A DNA stretch of 64,000 nt from contig JAUCBJ010001616.1 of assembly GCA_032718475.1 (NCBI GenBank), forward strand, positions 1-64,000, read 5' to 3'. The DNA is from Nemertoderma westbladi. Its lineage: Eukaryota; Xenacoelomorpha; Nemertodermatida; Nemertodermatidae. Position numbers and translations under genes: made by a program. Under the pieces are notes generated by a model that was not told the origin of the DNA, made no database searches, and worked only from the letters and a program-made list of their open reading frames with translations. This document shows, piece after piece, positions 42,564-55,500 of the stretch (its first letter is position 1; every line of letters begins with the position of its first letter).

Positions 42564-44451
42564 GCATCCATGTAAATATTTATTTATAATCTATATTGTC
42601 CAATTAAATATAACATCTATCTGTAGGGTATTATCACAATTATGTATATTTATCTGCGATATACTTTATATATGACTGCTAGTTTCGTGAGCGGCATATT
42701 AACATGTGACATATGATGGAAATTATAATTGGTGACGGGGTGCAATAATTATGATGTTCTGTAATGCTATTACGGTCTGACGGTTAGCCACACACACTTA
42801 CCCAACTATGCTTGTTGGTAATTATTATAACATATATATATATATATGTGTTTTAATAACATTGCGCCCCCTATAGATTTAGCGTAATGATTTTGTGGTA
42901 TATAAAAAAAATATATATATTATATATATACTATATTGTTCGTATAAAGCCACAGTAGTCCAGGTGAAATTACACTGTGAGATGAGTCTCAGCCGTTGTA
43001 TAAACTATTCTCAGCCGTCGAATAAAGAGTTTCCGTAGTAAAACGTCCGACATAAAAATTTCTACAGTTGATAATATATTATAAGACATACATTTTCGGA
43101 TAATAATTAATATTATTTAATAATAATTATAAAAATGGCAGCGCTGAAGGTTTGAAAAATATCGTACCGTATAGATAAATTCGTCATTTACATTTCATTT
43201 GTGTAAGCTGATAGGGAATTACCATACCCGACCATATACACCCCCTCCTCCCCCTACCCCAAAACAGGAATTGATTTGATACTTAGATAATGGTGAGTGC
43301 CTATAGCAGCACAATGTACATTAATTATATTGATATACTTATTGAGTTTAGGAGTTTAAATTAGACCATCTGTCGGCTCTGTACACCACTATACGTTGGC
43401 ACCCTATTGGTTGATTTCTATTCAATCAATGTGACTAACATTTACATATTACAATTATTAGTTAGATAGAACAATTATTACTAGACGCCCATTAAGTTAT
43501 AATGTTTTCGTATAATATCTCGAATTATACAGAGAAACAACTTTATCGCAGAACAGATTTGTGTTTGTTAAAATATAATTATAGAATTTAATATTTTCAT
43601 TAATATTATTAAGACTACAAATGTAAATTTGTATAAATATTACTTGATGCTATTTCGGGGACATCGGTCAATCAAACCATTCATGGAGATCCGTTAAGGA
43701 TTTCTTGATTGGCCACGGCTACGCGGCTAATATTGTAGACAAATAATGCCAAATAAATTGGAACATATCAACGTTATCGGCGTTTCTGTTTAAATTTTAT
43801 TAATTTTATATTTTTGTTAAGAAATTCTACCATCTGCTCTCGCAATGTCACAGTAATTTCGCACTATCCGCCCTCAAGTTAGCTGTGTATTTGTGTATTC
43901 CTCATTGTTTTCGTGGTTAGTTGCAACTGTCAATCGTGCACAATCTATCTATCTATCTATTTATCTATCTATAATTGGCCCGGCTGCTTTTACAGTTACA
44001 TATTGAGATGCTCTGGCTTAACATTAACCCTTTCCAGCCGACTGTATATTTTTGTATACACTGAATTTATTTCACTATGAATTTCATAATTTTAACTAAT
44101 TATAGTTGGTTTCATCCAATTGAGACCCTATCACACTTCCTTTACTTATAAATTACCGATTCTGATTGGATAATTGTAGTAGAAGGCTTCAATGAACGAT
44201 TTTAGATGCTGTGTTTTCAGGTATTGACATGATGACTACTACCTGGCATAGGAAAGATGGTTATTTAAATGCTTTGGCAAAGCTATATTGAGAATTTTGA
44301 TTGGGTATTCCAAATATGGATTGTCCAATGAGATAATAATACTTCCAGGATAAACTTTACAGTACAGGTAGGCTGGTAGTGTTATTGATAAACCACTGTA
44401 TACATTTGTCTACGTTAGGTTTATAAAGTTGGGGAGTAGAAGTGGTGCAGC
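42564..44451. other. Intergenic AT-rich stretch
   Basis: Contains TA microsatellites (42830-42850, 42905-42930) and (TCTA)n near 43943-43970. No coding or RNA gene supported. Confidence 0.5.
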
Positions 44452-45445
44452 CACAGTTGGGGAGTAGATGTGGTGCAGCACCGTTGGGGAGTAGATGTGA
44501 TTCAGCCACCGTTTGTGTGATGTGGTGCTTCCACCATTGGGGTGTGTGTAGGCCTAGATGTGGTGCTGCCACCATAGGGGAGTCGATGTTGACCATTGGG
44601 GTGTAGTTGTGGCGAAGCCACCATGGGGAGTAGATGTTGACCATAGGATAGTAGAGGTGATGCAGCCACCATTGTGGATAGATGTGGTGCAGTCGCCATT
44701 GGAGAGTAGATGTGGAACAGCCTCCATTGGGGAGTAGATGTGGCGTAGCCACCATAGGGGAGTAGATGTTGATCCTTGGGCCTTGGGAGTAGATGTGATG
44801 CAGCCACTATTGGGGAGTAGATGTGGCGAAGTCGCCATTGGGCCTTGGGAGTAGATGTGACGCAGCCACCATAGGGGAGTAGATGTGGTACATCCACCAC
44901 CGTAGGGGTGTAGATATGGTGCAGCCACCATTGGAGAGTAAATCTGGCGCACCCACCATTTGGAAGTAGATGTGGTGCAGCCACCATTAATGAGTAGATG
45001 TGGTGCAGCCACCATTGCGGAGTAGATGTGGTGCAGACACCATTGGGGAGTAGATGCTGACCATTGGTGAGTAGATGTGGTGCAGACACCATAGTGGAGT
45101 AGATGTTAACCATTGGGCCTTGGTAGTAGATGTGATTCAGCCACCATTGGGGAGTAGATGTGGTGCAGCCACCATTGATGAGTAGATGTGGTGCAGCCAC
45201 CATTGGGGAGTTGATGCTGACCATTGATGAGTAGATGTGGTGCAGCCACCACAGTGGAGTAGATGCTGAGCATTGGTGAGTAGATATGGTGTAGCCACCA
45301 TATGGAGTAAATGTTGACCATTGGGGATTAGATGTGGTGTAGCCACCATATGGAGTAGATGTTAACCATTGGGCCATGGGAGTAGATGTGATTCAGCCAC
45401 CATTGGGGAGTATATGTGGTGCAGCCACTGTTTGGGAGTAGATGT
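44452..45445. repeat. Degenerate 27/28-bp tandem array, about 35 units
   Basis: The unit GGGGAGTAGATGTGGTGCAG plus CCACCATT, with many substitutions, small indels and inserted GGGCCTTGG blocks, so older or faster-diverging than the other arrays. It creates overlapping minus-strand ORFs of His/Tyr/Ser/Pro-rich low complexity that are not credible genes. Confidence 0.95.
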
Positions 45446-46009
45446 TGTACACTCACATTATACAGGCAGGGCAGATAGACATACAAACAGTTGAAAAAAG
45501 TCAGTCGAAACTGTTTTTTTCAAACTTTAACAAAACTGACAGAAAAAAACATTCACTGTATAATTCTTCCTTTTTAAGTTTTTTTGTCGCACTGTGTTGC
45601 TTTTAAACAACGTGTGTTGTGAAAACACACAAAATTATAAAATTTTGCCATTTTGGCAAATTTCACAGTATTGACAGCTTTTCATTCCGAAAAAACATAA
45701 TTTAAATTTTTTATAAGAATATACTTTCTATACGATGTATGTACAGTATGTAAGTAAGTACGTACAATCTAGAGTTCGTATACAAAAGTATACATTGGGA
45801 ACATGTTTCATATACCTAACGTATACTTTTGTATACAATAAAAAAAACAACATTGGAAATAATTTTTTGAAAATTTTTTCATCGAAAATTATTATTTGGT
45901 GTATAATTAACCCATTAACAAGACCAACCAATTTTTTTTCCTAAATTAAATTAATTCAGGCCGGAAAGGGTTAATTTGTGCCACCACCATTTAATCCATA
46001 ATTTGCTTG
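45446..46009. other. AT-rich stretch with palindromic GTATAC words
   Basis: Several TATACTTTTGTATACA-like words (about 45775-45840). No gene recognised. Confidence 0.45.
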
Positions 46010-46320
46010 CTGCAATGCAGTGTGCATTAAGTCTTGTCCACAAAATCGCGGCGTCACAACTCTCTATCCCCCATGACCTTCGCGAGATTATCCGCATCTT
46101 CTTCAAGGCCAGTGTCCTTTAAGATGCGTCTTAAGGAAGTCATGGGCTGTTGAGCACAAGCACCTGATTTGTGCAAGTTGTGCATAGGCTGGTCCTCACG
46201 GCTAATGCAATGTCCTGCAAAACGGAGGAGGCTTTGTTCAAGTTTCAAGTTTATGAGGACGAATGGTACACCTCCAATATTATATAGTGTCAGATTGGCA
46301 GGTGTGCATCTCTTATAGAT
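46010..46320 (-). pseudogene. RTE-like LINE 3' fragment
   Basis: The minus-strand frame encodes LLRFAGHCISREDQPMHNL, then RRILKDTGLEEDADNLAKVM and GDREL: the C-terminus of the 9766-type protein, frameshifted at both ends. Confidence 0.8.
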
Positions 46321-48353
46321 GACAACTCTAAAATGAGCAGTTGCAGTAACTGTTGCGGATGAAATTTTTTAAATCATCTGAATTGTGAAACTTCAAGACA
46401 ATGGGACACCTTCCTTGGTGAAATCAAATCATTGATGTGATCAAATCAATTTAAAAGCATAATCACACCATTCGTTTCTACTTCAAAATGAGATACATCG
46501 ACCCATTTGAAGACGGCGTGTCCTTCAGTATTTAGTGCTGGAATCTGTTAAGAGGACTGGCTGACTGATTCTGTCCAGCCGTTCGTTGTTGCTGGATATC
46601 TAGGGCGTATTGACTACACGTCATCATCGGGGTCACAGATAAAGAGTTCAGCAGAAGGCATCTGCACCCGCAAATGGAAAGCATTGTCTGTTTTCAACTA
46701 GCTATCCACGATCTGGATATCAGACTAGTAGAGTAGCTCCTTTAACATTTGGAATCTGTGCTGCTCTATGCAGTCCTTGTTGGGCTCTAACAACACAAGA
46801 TCCTTGAAATTAAATGATACATATTATTATACCACAATGTCATGCAGGGTGTCTGTACATTAGGGTGGAGTGAAAAAAAAAATTTTCTTTATTTTTAAGG
46901 GAAGCACTATTTTTCTTATGCCAAATCGGTCTAAACTAACATTGCAAAAAACAATTTTTGATTTTGAAAAATTCTAAGCGGGCCTCACGACACTTGAAAA
47001 TGTACAATGTACAGTGTACATTGTTTTTGTTTTACATTTGGTGCTGTATGTATATTTTTATTGTGGCACCTCATTACTTAAAGCCTCGCTCTACTGAGCT
47101 ATTCCGAAACTGTAACCTACACTGCACCCGTATACAGAGATGTAGAATCTTGTTTTATAAATATAGAATCTATAACGGTAATTTTCTTAAATTAAAGTTG
47201 AGATTTCTTCTGTAAGTAGCGGCTGGTTTTTCTGTTAGTGATTGGTAAATATAACTTTTATTCCGAAAACAACTTGAATCGAATTTTACAAAATTAGAAT
47301 ATTATAGTATTATAAATAAAGAATCTATTTATATACAAGTAGATTCAAAATCTCTGTATTCTCTGGATGTGGATCTCTTTATGGTTATTATTCCAGAATA
47401 TTGCACTTTTGCCATGGGATCTTATTGACAAAACTCAGCTCGATTCTGCACCTCTGCAACTTAAAGCAAGTCGGACACTGATATCACCCGGTGAGCAGCT
47501 TGTTAATCAAATTTGCGTACTATGGCAACCTACAGGTTTGAACAAAATATATGACCTGACCAATCTATAACTTCCCTTTCCCGGTTTCAGACTTGAAAAT
47601 ATCGTCGAACATGGAAGATGTATCAGTGCGGCTCAGTTTATTATTATAGGCGGCTTTTATTCTGTGTCGACTAGCATTTGAAATTTGTACCACTGTACCC
47701 GATTGCACTGTACCCGACTGTACAGGCTGATGATAGTATGCATGAATAAGGGTGGGGTAACTACAAATAATAACAATTTAATTATTATTAACAAATAATC
47801 TATTTATGACAGATGTAGTGCGCTATTATATTTAAAATTTAATTAATGATTTATATATTTAAGTCATGGTGTTAGCTGTATATTGTTTTTCTACTGTAAG
47901 TATCAACCGAAACATAGACAAATTTTCTTATCAGCGGTATCATCAGGCAGAAGGCCTACTAACAGCGGTTATTGTACAGTTCAGTTTGTTAAAAGGAATT
48001 ATGGCTGAATCTGAGAGTTACTGAGCATGGTGCTCAATTTGTGAAATTGTATTTTTTGTACACGCTACATAATTTGAGCACTAACCACACATCTACAACG
48101 CAATATAGCACTAGTTATTCAACCCGCGGATTAAGTGAGTTCGCCTGTTCGATGTCAAAGCAGTGACATGGGAGCAATGTGGTAATGACATGCATATTAT
48201 CGACAATGTCATGATAAAACAATGACATTTCAAAGGGCGCTACATCGATAAAGGTGGTATATAGTAACGTACAAGGACACCATGTGCTGTTCTCAAACCC
48301 TCCAACAAATAGATTTTCATACATGAATATATAGCGCCACAAAGGAATGATTT
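46321..48353. other. Non-coding stretch with scraps of RTE-like LINE
   Basis: Plus-strand LLYAVLVGL-like (46765-46800, compare LLYGSPCWAL) and EQLVNQICVLWQPTGLNK (about 47491-47544, compare the EDQLVHNLVLWQPHGVNK segment of the intact copies) are decayed RTE pieces. No cellular gene seen. Confidence 0.5.
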
Positions 48354-51300
48354 AAAATAAATTATTAGATTTTTTGAATATAAACTTTGAATCTTTGATT
48401 TTCTCGATTATCTTATTCTGAAAGATCGTGTCTCCAGCCCATAAAAAATCGTCTACATGGATTATAATCAGGCCACACAATTTTGCTTTAGATTGGAGGA
48501 AAAATACTGCTTGGTCGAAACAAGACTTTTGTAGGCCCAATTTTTCAAACTCGCTAACTACTTGAAGATACCACATTCTCCCTGACTCGTTTAGTCCATA
48601 TACACTGTGATTTAGTCTCCATATATTGTTGGTGTTTGCCTCTTTTGGTGGTCGGATGAATACATCTCACTCCATGGGCATCCCCTGTAGATAGGCACTT
48701 CTAATGTCCAACATGTTTAATTTCCAGCTAAATGTAGATATCAAGACCAAGCAGATCCTGAGCGAATCCTTATAGCATGTTGGTGAATCCATTCTAGAAG
48801 TTCGAATATCTTCAAAGCCCTTTGCGCAAAGTCTTGCTTTAAGAATTGCAACTCCCCCAAGTGTTTTTTCTGTTAAAACCCACTTTGTATTGATGGTATG
48901 CTATCCATTATCTGGAACTTCACTATAAGTTTTCATTTCTACCCATTTCCGTAGTTCCTCCTGCTTTGCTTGATCAAAATTTTTCGTCTTATCATTGTCT
49001 TTATTAATCAGAACTACTGTATCTTGCTATTGAAGTTCTTCATTTGGTTGGTCCACTGTGGTTACATTTTCGATGTTGTTTGCGGTGGCTATATTGTCTG
49101 ATTGGATTTGTCCTAATTCGTTATCTATGTTTTCATATTCTTTCTGATTATTGACTTCCTGTTGAACTCTCCACTCGGCAATATCGTCGCGAAAACTTTT
49201 GCTGCATTGTGTTTCATCACCCTTTTCAACGTTCATTAGATGCCAGTGTTTTCCGGTTGCCTTTCATGCTCTACCCAGAACAGTTACTAATTTCCACTCT
49301 CCTGATTCCTTCTCTCGATATTCTATATTGTCTCTTGTATGGGGAAGTTTCACTTTTCCTTTAGGAATTCCACTGGTTCCTGTTGATGATTGTTTATTAT
49401 AATTAATCGCAGGTTCGTGATCATCGACACTGGTGACTTCTTTAGATTCATTATCTTCATCACCTGAATCGACCATTACAGTGGTCTGCCGATGGTTATT
49501 ATTGGCTGAGTTTTGTTGAGTTTCACTCATTGTTTGCTTTTCTTTTATAGGAATTAAACAACATGGATGGACACGAATATATAGACCACCATGCTTTACC
49601 AAGACCAGTTTTTCATCTGTTCCCAATAATTTAGCAGGACCATTCCAGGAGGTAGAGTTTATGCGTTTATAATAAAATATACATTATCACCTGTACTGAA
49701 AATTTGGGAAGCAAACGATCTAGTTTTTCTGTTTAGAGCCCATCGTAGTTTCTCGCAACTTTCTTGCTGTATAAAGGACTCCCGAGCGCAGTGGAGAGCA
49801 GTTAAATTTTCTCTGACCATGTTGCTAATAATGTGTTCATTATTGGCAGGCAACCTATTGGTTGATGTTTGGGGAAAATTAGGGTTTCTACCGAATACCA
49901 GTATGTTCGGTGTGAATCCATAAACATTAATCAGTGAGTTTTCCTGGTGATCCGAATATACGTATCCAATACTCTAACAGTTTGTTGATTATTGTCTCCA
50001 TTAATTTATTCGTAATCGCTACAGCTTGGGCAAGTCTTGTAACATGGTCGATCACATATAGTATATATATACCTGGTCGAAAGTTTGTCAAATCCATCGC
50101 CACAGTTTAATTGAATGTTGAAGCTAAAGGGAATCCAATGGCCGGTTTTAAGGGAGGGCGTTTAAATCTTTGGCAAATCTCGCAATAATTACTGATTTCT
50201 TTGATTACACCCTCAACATCTTTATGAGAATGACCAGCCTTCACGATTAGGTCCAGCATTCTGTGTGGTGGGGGGTGTGCGAATTGTTTGTGTAGCTTGA
50301 GTATCATCTTCTTTAACTCTAGTTTATTGAGATCGGCCAGAGGGCTAGTGAAAAGTACCTGTTTAATGTTGTCAATTATCACATTGGGAGGCCTAGTCAA
50401 TGGTAGACAATAATGAACTGTAGTTTAAATGACTAAGTTGAATCGGTCCCCAAGTAACTCAAGTGTGTCTGTATTAAAATCAATCTTGCCATTGCCTCTT
50501 TTAATGGACTCTCTGGAACGGAACATCATAGTTTACTATATTTACCCCAAATGTAATCTTTTGTTACCCAGATGAATTGGGATAATTGCTTTCACTGTTG
50601 ATAAATATCCGCACCATCTCCGAATTTGAACCAGATATGACTCTCTTCAAACCTAATATCTCTCTTGTCACCACAACTTAGTGAATCATAATAACAATTA
50701 AACCAAGTTTTACCTGTTAATGTGGTCGAACAACCTGTGTCCAATATGGTGTAAATAATTGTTTCTGCCAATAAACAATCTGTTGTAATTATATGCCATT
50801 CAATGAATATAACTATGTTTGTATCTTCACTTTCCATATATCATGTCTGATAATTTTCCCCACTTCTCTGAATATTCTCTGGGCAGTTTGATTCATAATG
50901 GTAGATGAAAAGGCAAATGCTGCATTGATTGGGTCGACCTTGTTGGTCAGTCGTGTTTAATCTCGAATTATTCTTGTTTGAACCACCAAGGCACTGGTTT
51001 CTGTTAAAATTTCGGTAACCTGTATTTAAATTACCTCGCCCGTTGAATAGTCTTCGGTTAACCATGCCTCCTGCATGGGTAGTGCGTGCACCTCCTCCAT
51101 ATGAACCATAATTCCTCCCTCGGTTTGATCGTATGTCGTGATTAAATCCTCTACTTTTATTACCGTAATATAATTCATTATCATCTTGATATTCTTCCCA
51201 CATATCATTTCCTTCCCATGTCTCATTCTGGTTCTCATTGATTGTAGCAAAAATTGGCTTAACCACGACTTTATTTTTATCTGAGTTTCACTACTGCAGT

Positions 51301-51868
51301 CACTGGACTTTTTGGAGCTTAACTCCGCAAACATTTTTAGAATTTGAGTTCTCATGTTTTTATAAGTTAGTTCTCCAACAGTCGCCAATGCTAACTGACT
51401 CTTAGTTTCATCGAGATTGGCACTTTTCAATAAATGATAGGCCAACACACCATCAGGAAGATTCATGTTATAAGATTTACATACTGTATATATGAACATT
51501 CCGGTCAAACTTAACCAAATAGTTTGTAAGCATGTGATCATTTGGTCATTTAAAGGTACATAATAATTGATCATATGCATGGAATGCTCGAATTGCTTTA
51601 TCTTTTAAGTATAAAGTGTTTAACTTATCTATTATTTGTTCAACTCCATCTTCCTTCTTTAGATCTTCCCGAGATATCTCCAAAACGGCTTCCCGAGCTT
51701 CACCTTGTAGTAGGAACACAGTAGGCCCTTGCCTACCTTCGCCATATCTGTAGCATCCTGCCATCTTTTGATCTCCTGCACCCAATTCACATAGGAGGTA
51801 TTGTCGCGGAGAGGTGGTGGATTTTTCACGTTTACCAGTATCATGTTTGAGGGGTACTCCGCCATCAC
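48354..51868 (-). mobile_element. Copia-type LTR retrotransposon, decayed internal region
   Basis: Read on the minus strand from 51868. The Gag-like part (about 51868-51026) has NTSYVNWVQEIKRWQDATD and FLLQGEAREAVLEISREDLK. A zinc knuckle CSICLFIYHYESNC (C-x2-C-x4-H-x4-C) lies at about 50887-50928. The protease motif ILDTGCSTTLTG is at about 50720-50755. An integrase zinc-binding HKQFAHPPPHRM..CEICQRF is at about 50170-50310, followed by a frameshifted integrase core. The reverse transcriptase is at about 48990-48354, with NTKWVLTEK, KARLCAKGFED, DIRSAYLQG, VFIRPPKEA, SVYGLNESGRMWY and IIHVDDFLWAG. Integrase before RT is the Copia order. Several stops (after PNEELQ, VPDNG and GMPME) and frameshifts show it is dead. 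LTRs and RNase H were not found. Confidence 0.85.
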
Positions 51869-52507
51869 TTGAATTAGTTGCGTTGTCTTGCTTCAGTAGT
51901 CCTTGGTTATATCCAAATTTTAATGTAACAAATTTTAATGTAATAAGTTAGGTACCGATACCCAGTCCGTCGTAATCGTAATACAGGCTGACAGTCCTGA
52001 GTTTAGTAATAATGCAGTCCTATTATTACTGGTATGTTGTTAGGTAGCCCAGATTCTGGTACTACAGACACCCAGAGTTTATTAACGCTCTGCTACCATG
52101 CTAATTGAGTATAAAGGAATATCATGTTTGTTTCTAATTCAGTATTTATTATAAATATAATTGCGAACAGACAGACTAGACCCTGATACAGGTATCTATT
52201 ACCTACCACACCTACCGGACTCATTCACCCTAGCACGTATTACAGTATTCTATTCATAGTACATAATTCAAAGTTCCCTCTCACCTCAGTATACATTAAC
52301 ATATGAGTGGTATTCAGGTCCAGCCTATCATCAAAAATCTGAAATCAAAAATCATCAGTATGCATATCCTTCAATTTTTAAATTTAACATTTAGGCTATA
52401 CTTTGTAAACAAAGTAAATCCTATTAGTCATCCTGCGTAATAATTTAAACGATGTTTAATTTCATTATTAAATAAATATTTATCTTGAATAAATATTTTT
52501 CGTTTCA
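51869..52507. other. Region between Copia and K2P gene
   Basis: May include the Copia 5' LTR and the K2P promoter or 5' UTR; no LTR pair or promoter motif can be demonstrated. A repeated AAATTTTAATGTAA word lies near 51915-51940. Confidence 0.4.
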
Positions 52508-55500
52508 ATGCTACCAGAATTATTAATGGAAGTTGTTAATAAACAGAAATCAAGTAACGATCTTAATGCCTCAGAAAAAATACCTGACAGAGACAAAACT
52601 ATAAATGAAGATATCACAATCGGAACACAACTAAAAACAATGATGGAAAATAATGGAGTAACTTGTGGATCGTTAATGACAGAACAGACTGCAAAGCCGC
52701 ACAAAAATCGAGTACAAAAATCCAAAAATATAATGAAACTGGTATTACGATTCGTCTTAGCAGTAATAACCCTTCCAATTTATATAATTATTTGCGGAAG
52801 TGCAATACATTTGGTTGAAAGTGGGTCGCCATCGGCAAAGGAGATCATAGAGAAATCAATCAATTCCATATCCGACAAACTGGTTCGCTTTGCAGTGGAA
52901 GCGCAAGGTCAAAGCATTGGAAGTGTGAAAATTAGAAGTAAGTGTTAGTAGAAACTATTAGAAGTAAGTGTTAGTAGAAACTATTATAAGTAAGTGTTAG
53001 TAGAAACTATTAGAAGTAAGTGTTAGTAGAAAAGAAACTATTAGAAGTAAGTGTTAGTAGAAACTATTAGAAGTAAGTGTTAGTAGAAACTATTAGAAGT
53101 AAGTGTTAGTAGAAACTAATTAGAAGTAAGTGTTAGTAGAAACTATTAGAAGTAAGTGTTAGTAGAAACTATTAGAAGTAAGTGTTAGTAGAAACTATTA
53201 GAAGTAAGTGTTAGTAGAAACTATTTGAAGTAAGTGTTAATATAAACTATTAGAAGTATTGTTAGTAGAAACTATTAGAAGTAGTGTTAGTAGAAACTAT
53301 TAGAAGTAAGTGATAGTATAAACTATTAGAAGTAAGTGTTAGTAGAAACTATTAGAAGTAGTGTTAGTAGAAACTATTAGAAGTAAGTGTTATTGGAAAC
53401 GATTAGAAGTAAGAGTTAGTAGAAACTATTAGAAGTAAGTTTTAGAAGAAACTATTAGAAGTAAGTGTTAGTAGAAACTATTTGAAGTAAGTGTTAGTAG
53501 AAACTATTAGAAGCAGTGTTAGTAGAAACTATTAGAAGTATATGTTAGTAGAAACTATTAGAAGTAAGTGTTAGTAGAAACTATTAGAAGTAGTGTTAGT
53601 AGAAACTATTAGAAGTAAGTGTTATTGGAAACGATTAGAAGTAAGAGTTAGTAGAAACTATTAGAAGCAGTGTTAGTAGAAACTATTAGAAGTATATGTT
53701 AGTAGAAACTATTAGAAGTAAGTGTTAGTAGAAACTATTAGAAGTAGTGTTAGTAGAAACTATTAGAAGTATATGTTAGTAGAAACTATTAGAAGTAAGT
53801 GTTAGTAGAAACTATTAGAAGTAGTGTTAGTAGAAACTCTTAGAAGTAAGTGTTATTGGAAACGATTAGAAGTAAGAGTTAGTAGAAACTATTAGAAGCA
53901 GTGTTAGTAGAAACTATTAGAAGTAGTGTTAGTAGAAACTCTTAGAAGTAGTGTTAGTAGAAACTATTAGAAGTAAGTGTTAGTAGAAACAATTAGAAGT
54001 AGTGTTAGTAGAAACTATTAGAAGTATATGTTAGTAGAAACTATTACAAGTATATGTTAGTAGAAACTATTAGAAGTAAGTGATAGTAGAAACTATTAGA
54101 AGTAGTGTTAGTAGAAACTATTAGAAGTATATGTTAGTAGAAACTATTAGAAGTAAGTGTTAGTAGAAACTATTAGAAGTAGTGTTAGTAGAAACTATTA
54201 GAAGTAAGTGTTATTGGAAACGATTAGAAGTAAGAGTTAGTAGAAACTATTAGAAGCAGTGTTAGTAGAAACTATTAGAAGTAAGTGTTAGTAGAAACTA
54301 TTAGAAGTAGTGTTAGTAGAAACTATTAGAAGTAAGTGTTAGTAGAAACTATTAGAAGTAGTGTTAGTAGAAACTATTAGAAGTATATGTTAGTAGAAAC
54401 TATTAGAAGTAAGTGTTAGTAGAAACTATTAGAAGCAGTGTTAGTAGAAACTATTAGAAGTATATGTTAGTAGAAACTATTAGAAGTAAGTGTTAGTAGA
54501 AACTATTAGAAGTAGTGTTAGTAGAAACTATTAGAAGTGAGTGTTATTGGAAACGATTAGAAGTAAGAGTTAGTAGAAACTATTAGAAGCAGTGTTAGTA
54601 GAAACTATTAGAAGTATATGTTAGTAGAAACTATTAGAAGTAGTGTTAGTAGAAACTATTAGAAGTATATGTTAGTAGAAACTATTAGAAGTAAGTGTTA
54701 GTAGAAACTATTAGAAGTAAGTGTTAGTAGAAACTATTAGAAGTAAGTGTTAGTAGAAACTATTAGAAGTAAGTGTTTGTAGAAACTATTAGAAGTAAGT
54801 GTTAGTAGAAACTATTAGAAGTAGTGTTAGTAGAAACTATTAGAAGTAAGTGTTAGTAGAAACTATTAGAAGTATATGTTAGTAGAAACTATTAGAAGTA
54901 AGTGTTAGTAGAAACTATTAGAAGTAGTGTTAGTTAGAAGTATATGTTAGTAGAAACTATTAGAAGTAAGTGTTAGTAGAAACTATTATAAGTAGTGTTA
55001 GTAGAAACTTTTAGAAGTAAGTGTTAGTAGAAACGATTAGAAGTAAGTGTTTGTAGAAACTATTAGAAGTAAGTGTTAGTATAAACTATTAGAAGTACGT
55101 GTTAGTAGAAACTATTAGAAGTAAGTGTTAGTAGAAACTATTTGAAGTTAAGTGTTAGTAGAAACTATTAGAAGCAGTGTTAGTAGAAACTATTAGAAGT
55201 ATATGTTAGTAGAAACTATTAGAAGTAAGTGTTAGTAGAAACTATTTGAAGTAAGTGTTAGTAGAAACTATTAGAAGTAAGAGTTAGTAGAAACTATTAG
55301 AAGTAAGTTTTAGTAGAAACTATTAGAAGTAAGTGTTAGCAGAAACTATTAGAAGTAAGTGTTAGTAGAAACTATTAGAAGTAAGTGTTAGTATAAACTA
55401 TTAGAAGTACGTGTTAGCAGAAACTATTAGAAGTAAGTGTTAGTAGAAACTATTAGAAGTAAGAGTTAGTAGAAACTATTAGAAGTTAGTTTTAGTAGAA

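Noticed and set aside
44357..45377. Overlapping minus-strand ORFs of HHIYSPMVAAPHL type
   Set aside because: Low-complexity translation of a degenerate tandem array in several frames at once.
48115..48342. Short ORF at the Copia 3' side as RNase H
   Set aside because: No RNase H motifs; the frame looks accidental.
51915..52480. Copia 5' LTR
   Set aside because: No matching repeat was found on the 3' side (47600-48350), so no LTR pair can be shown.
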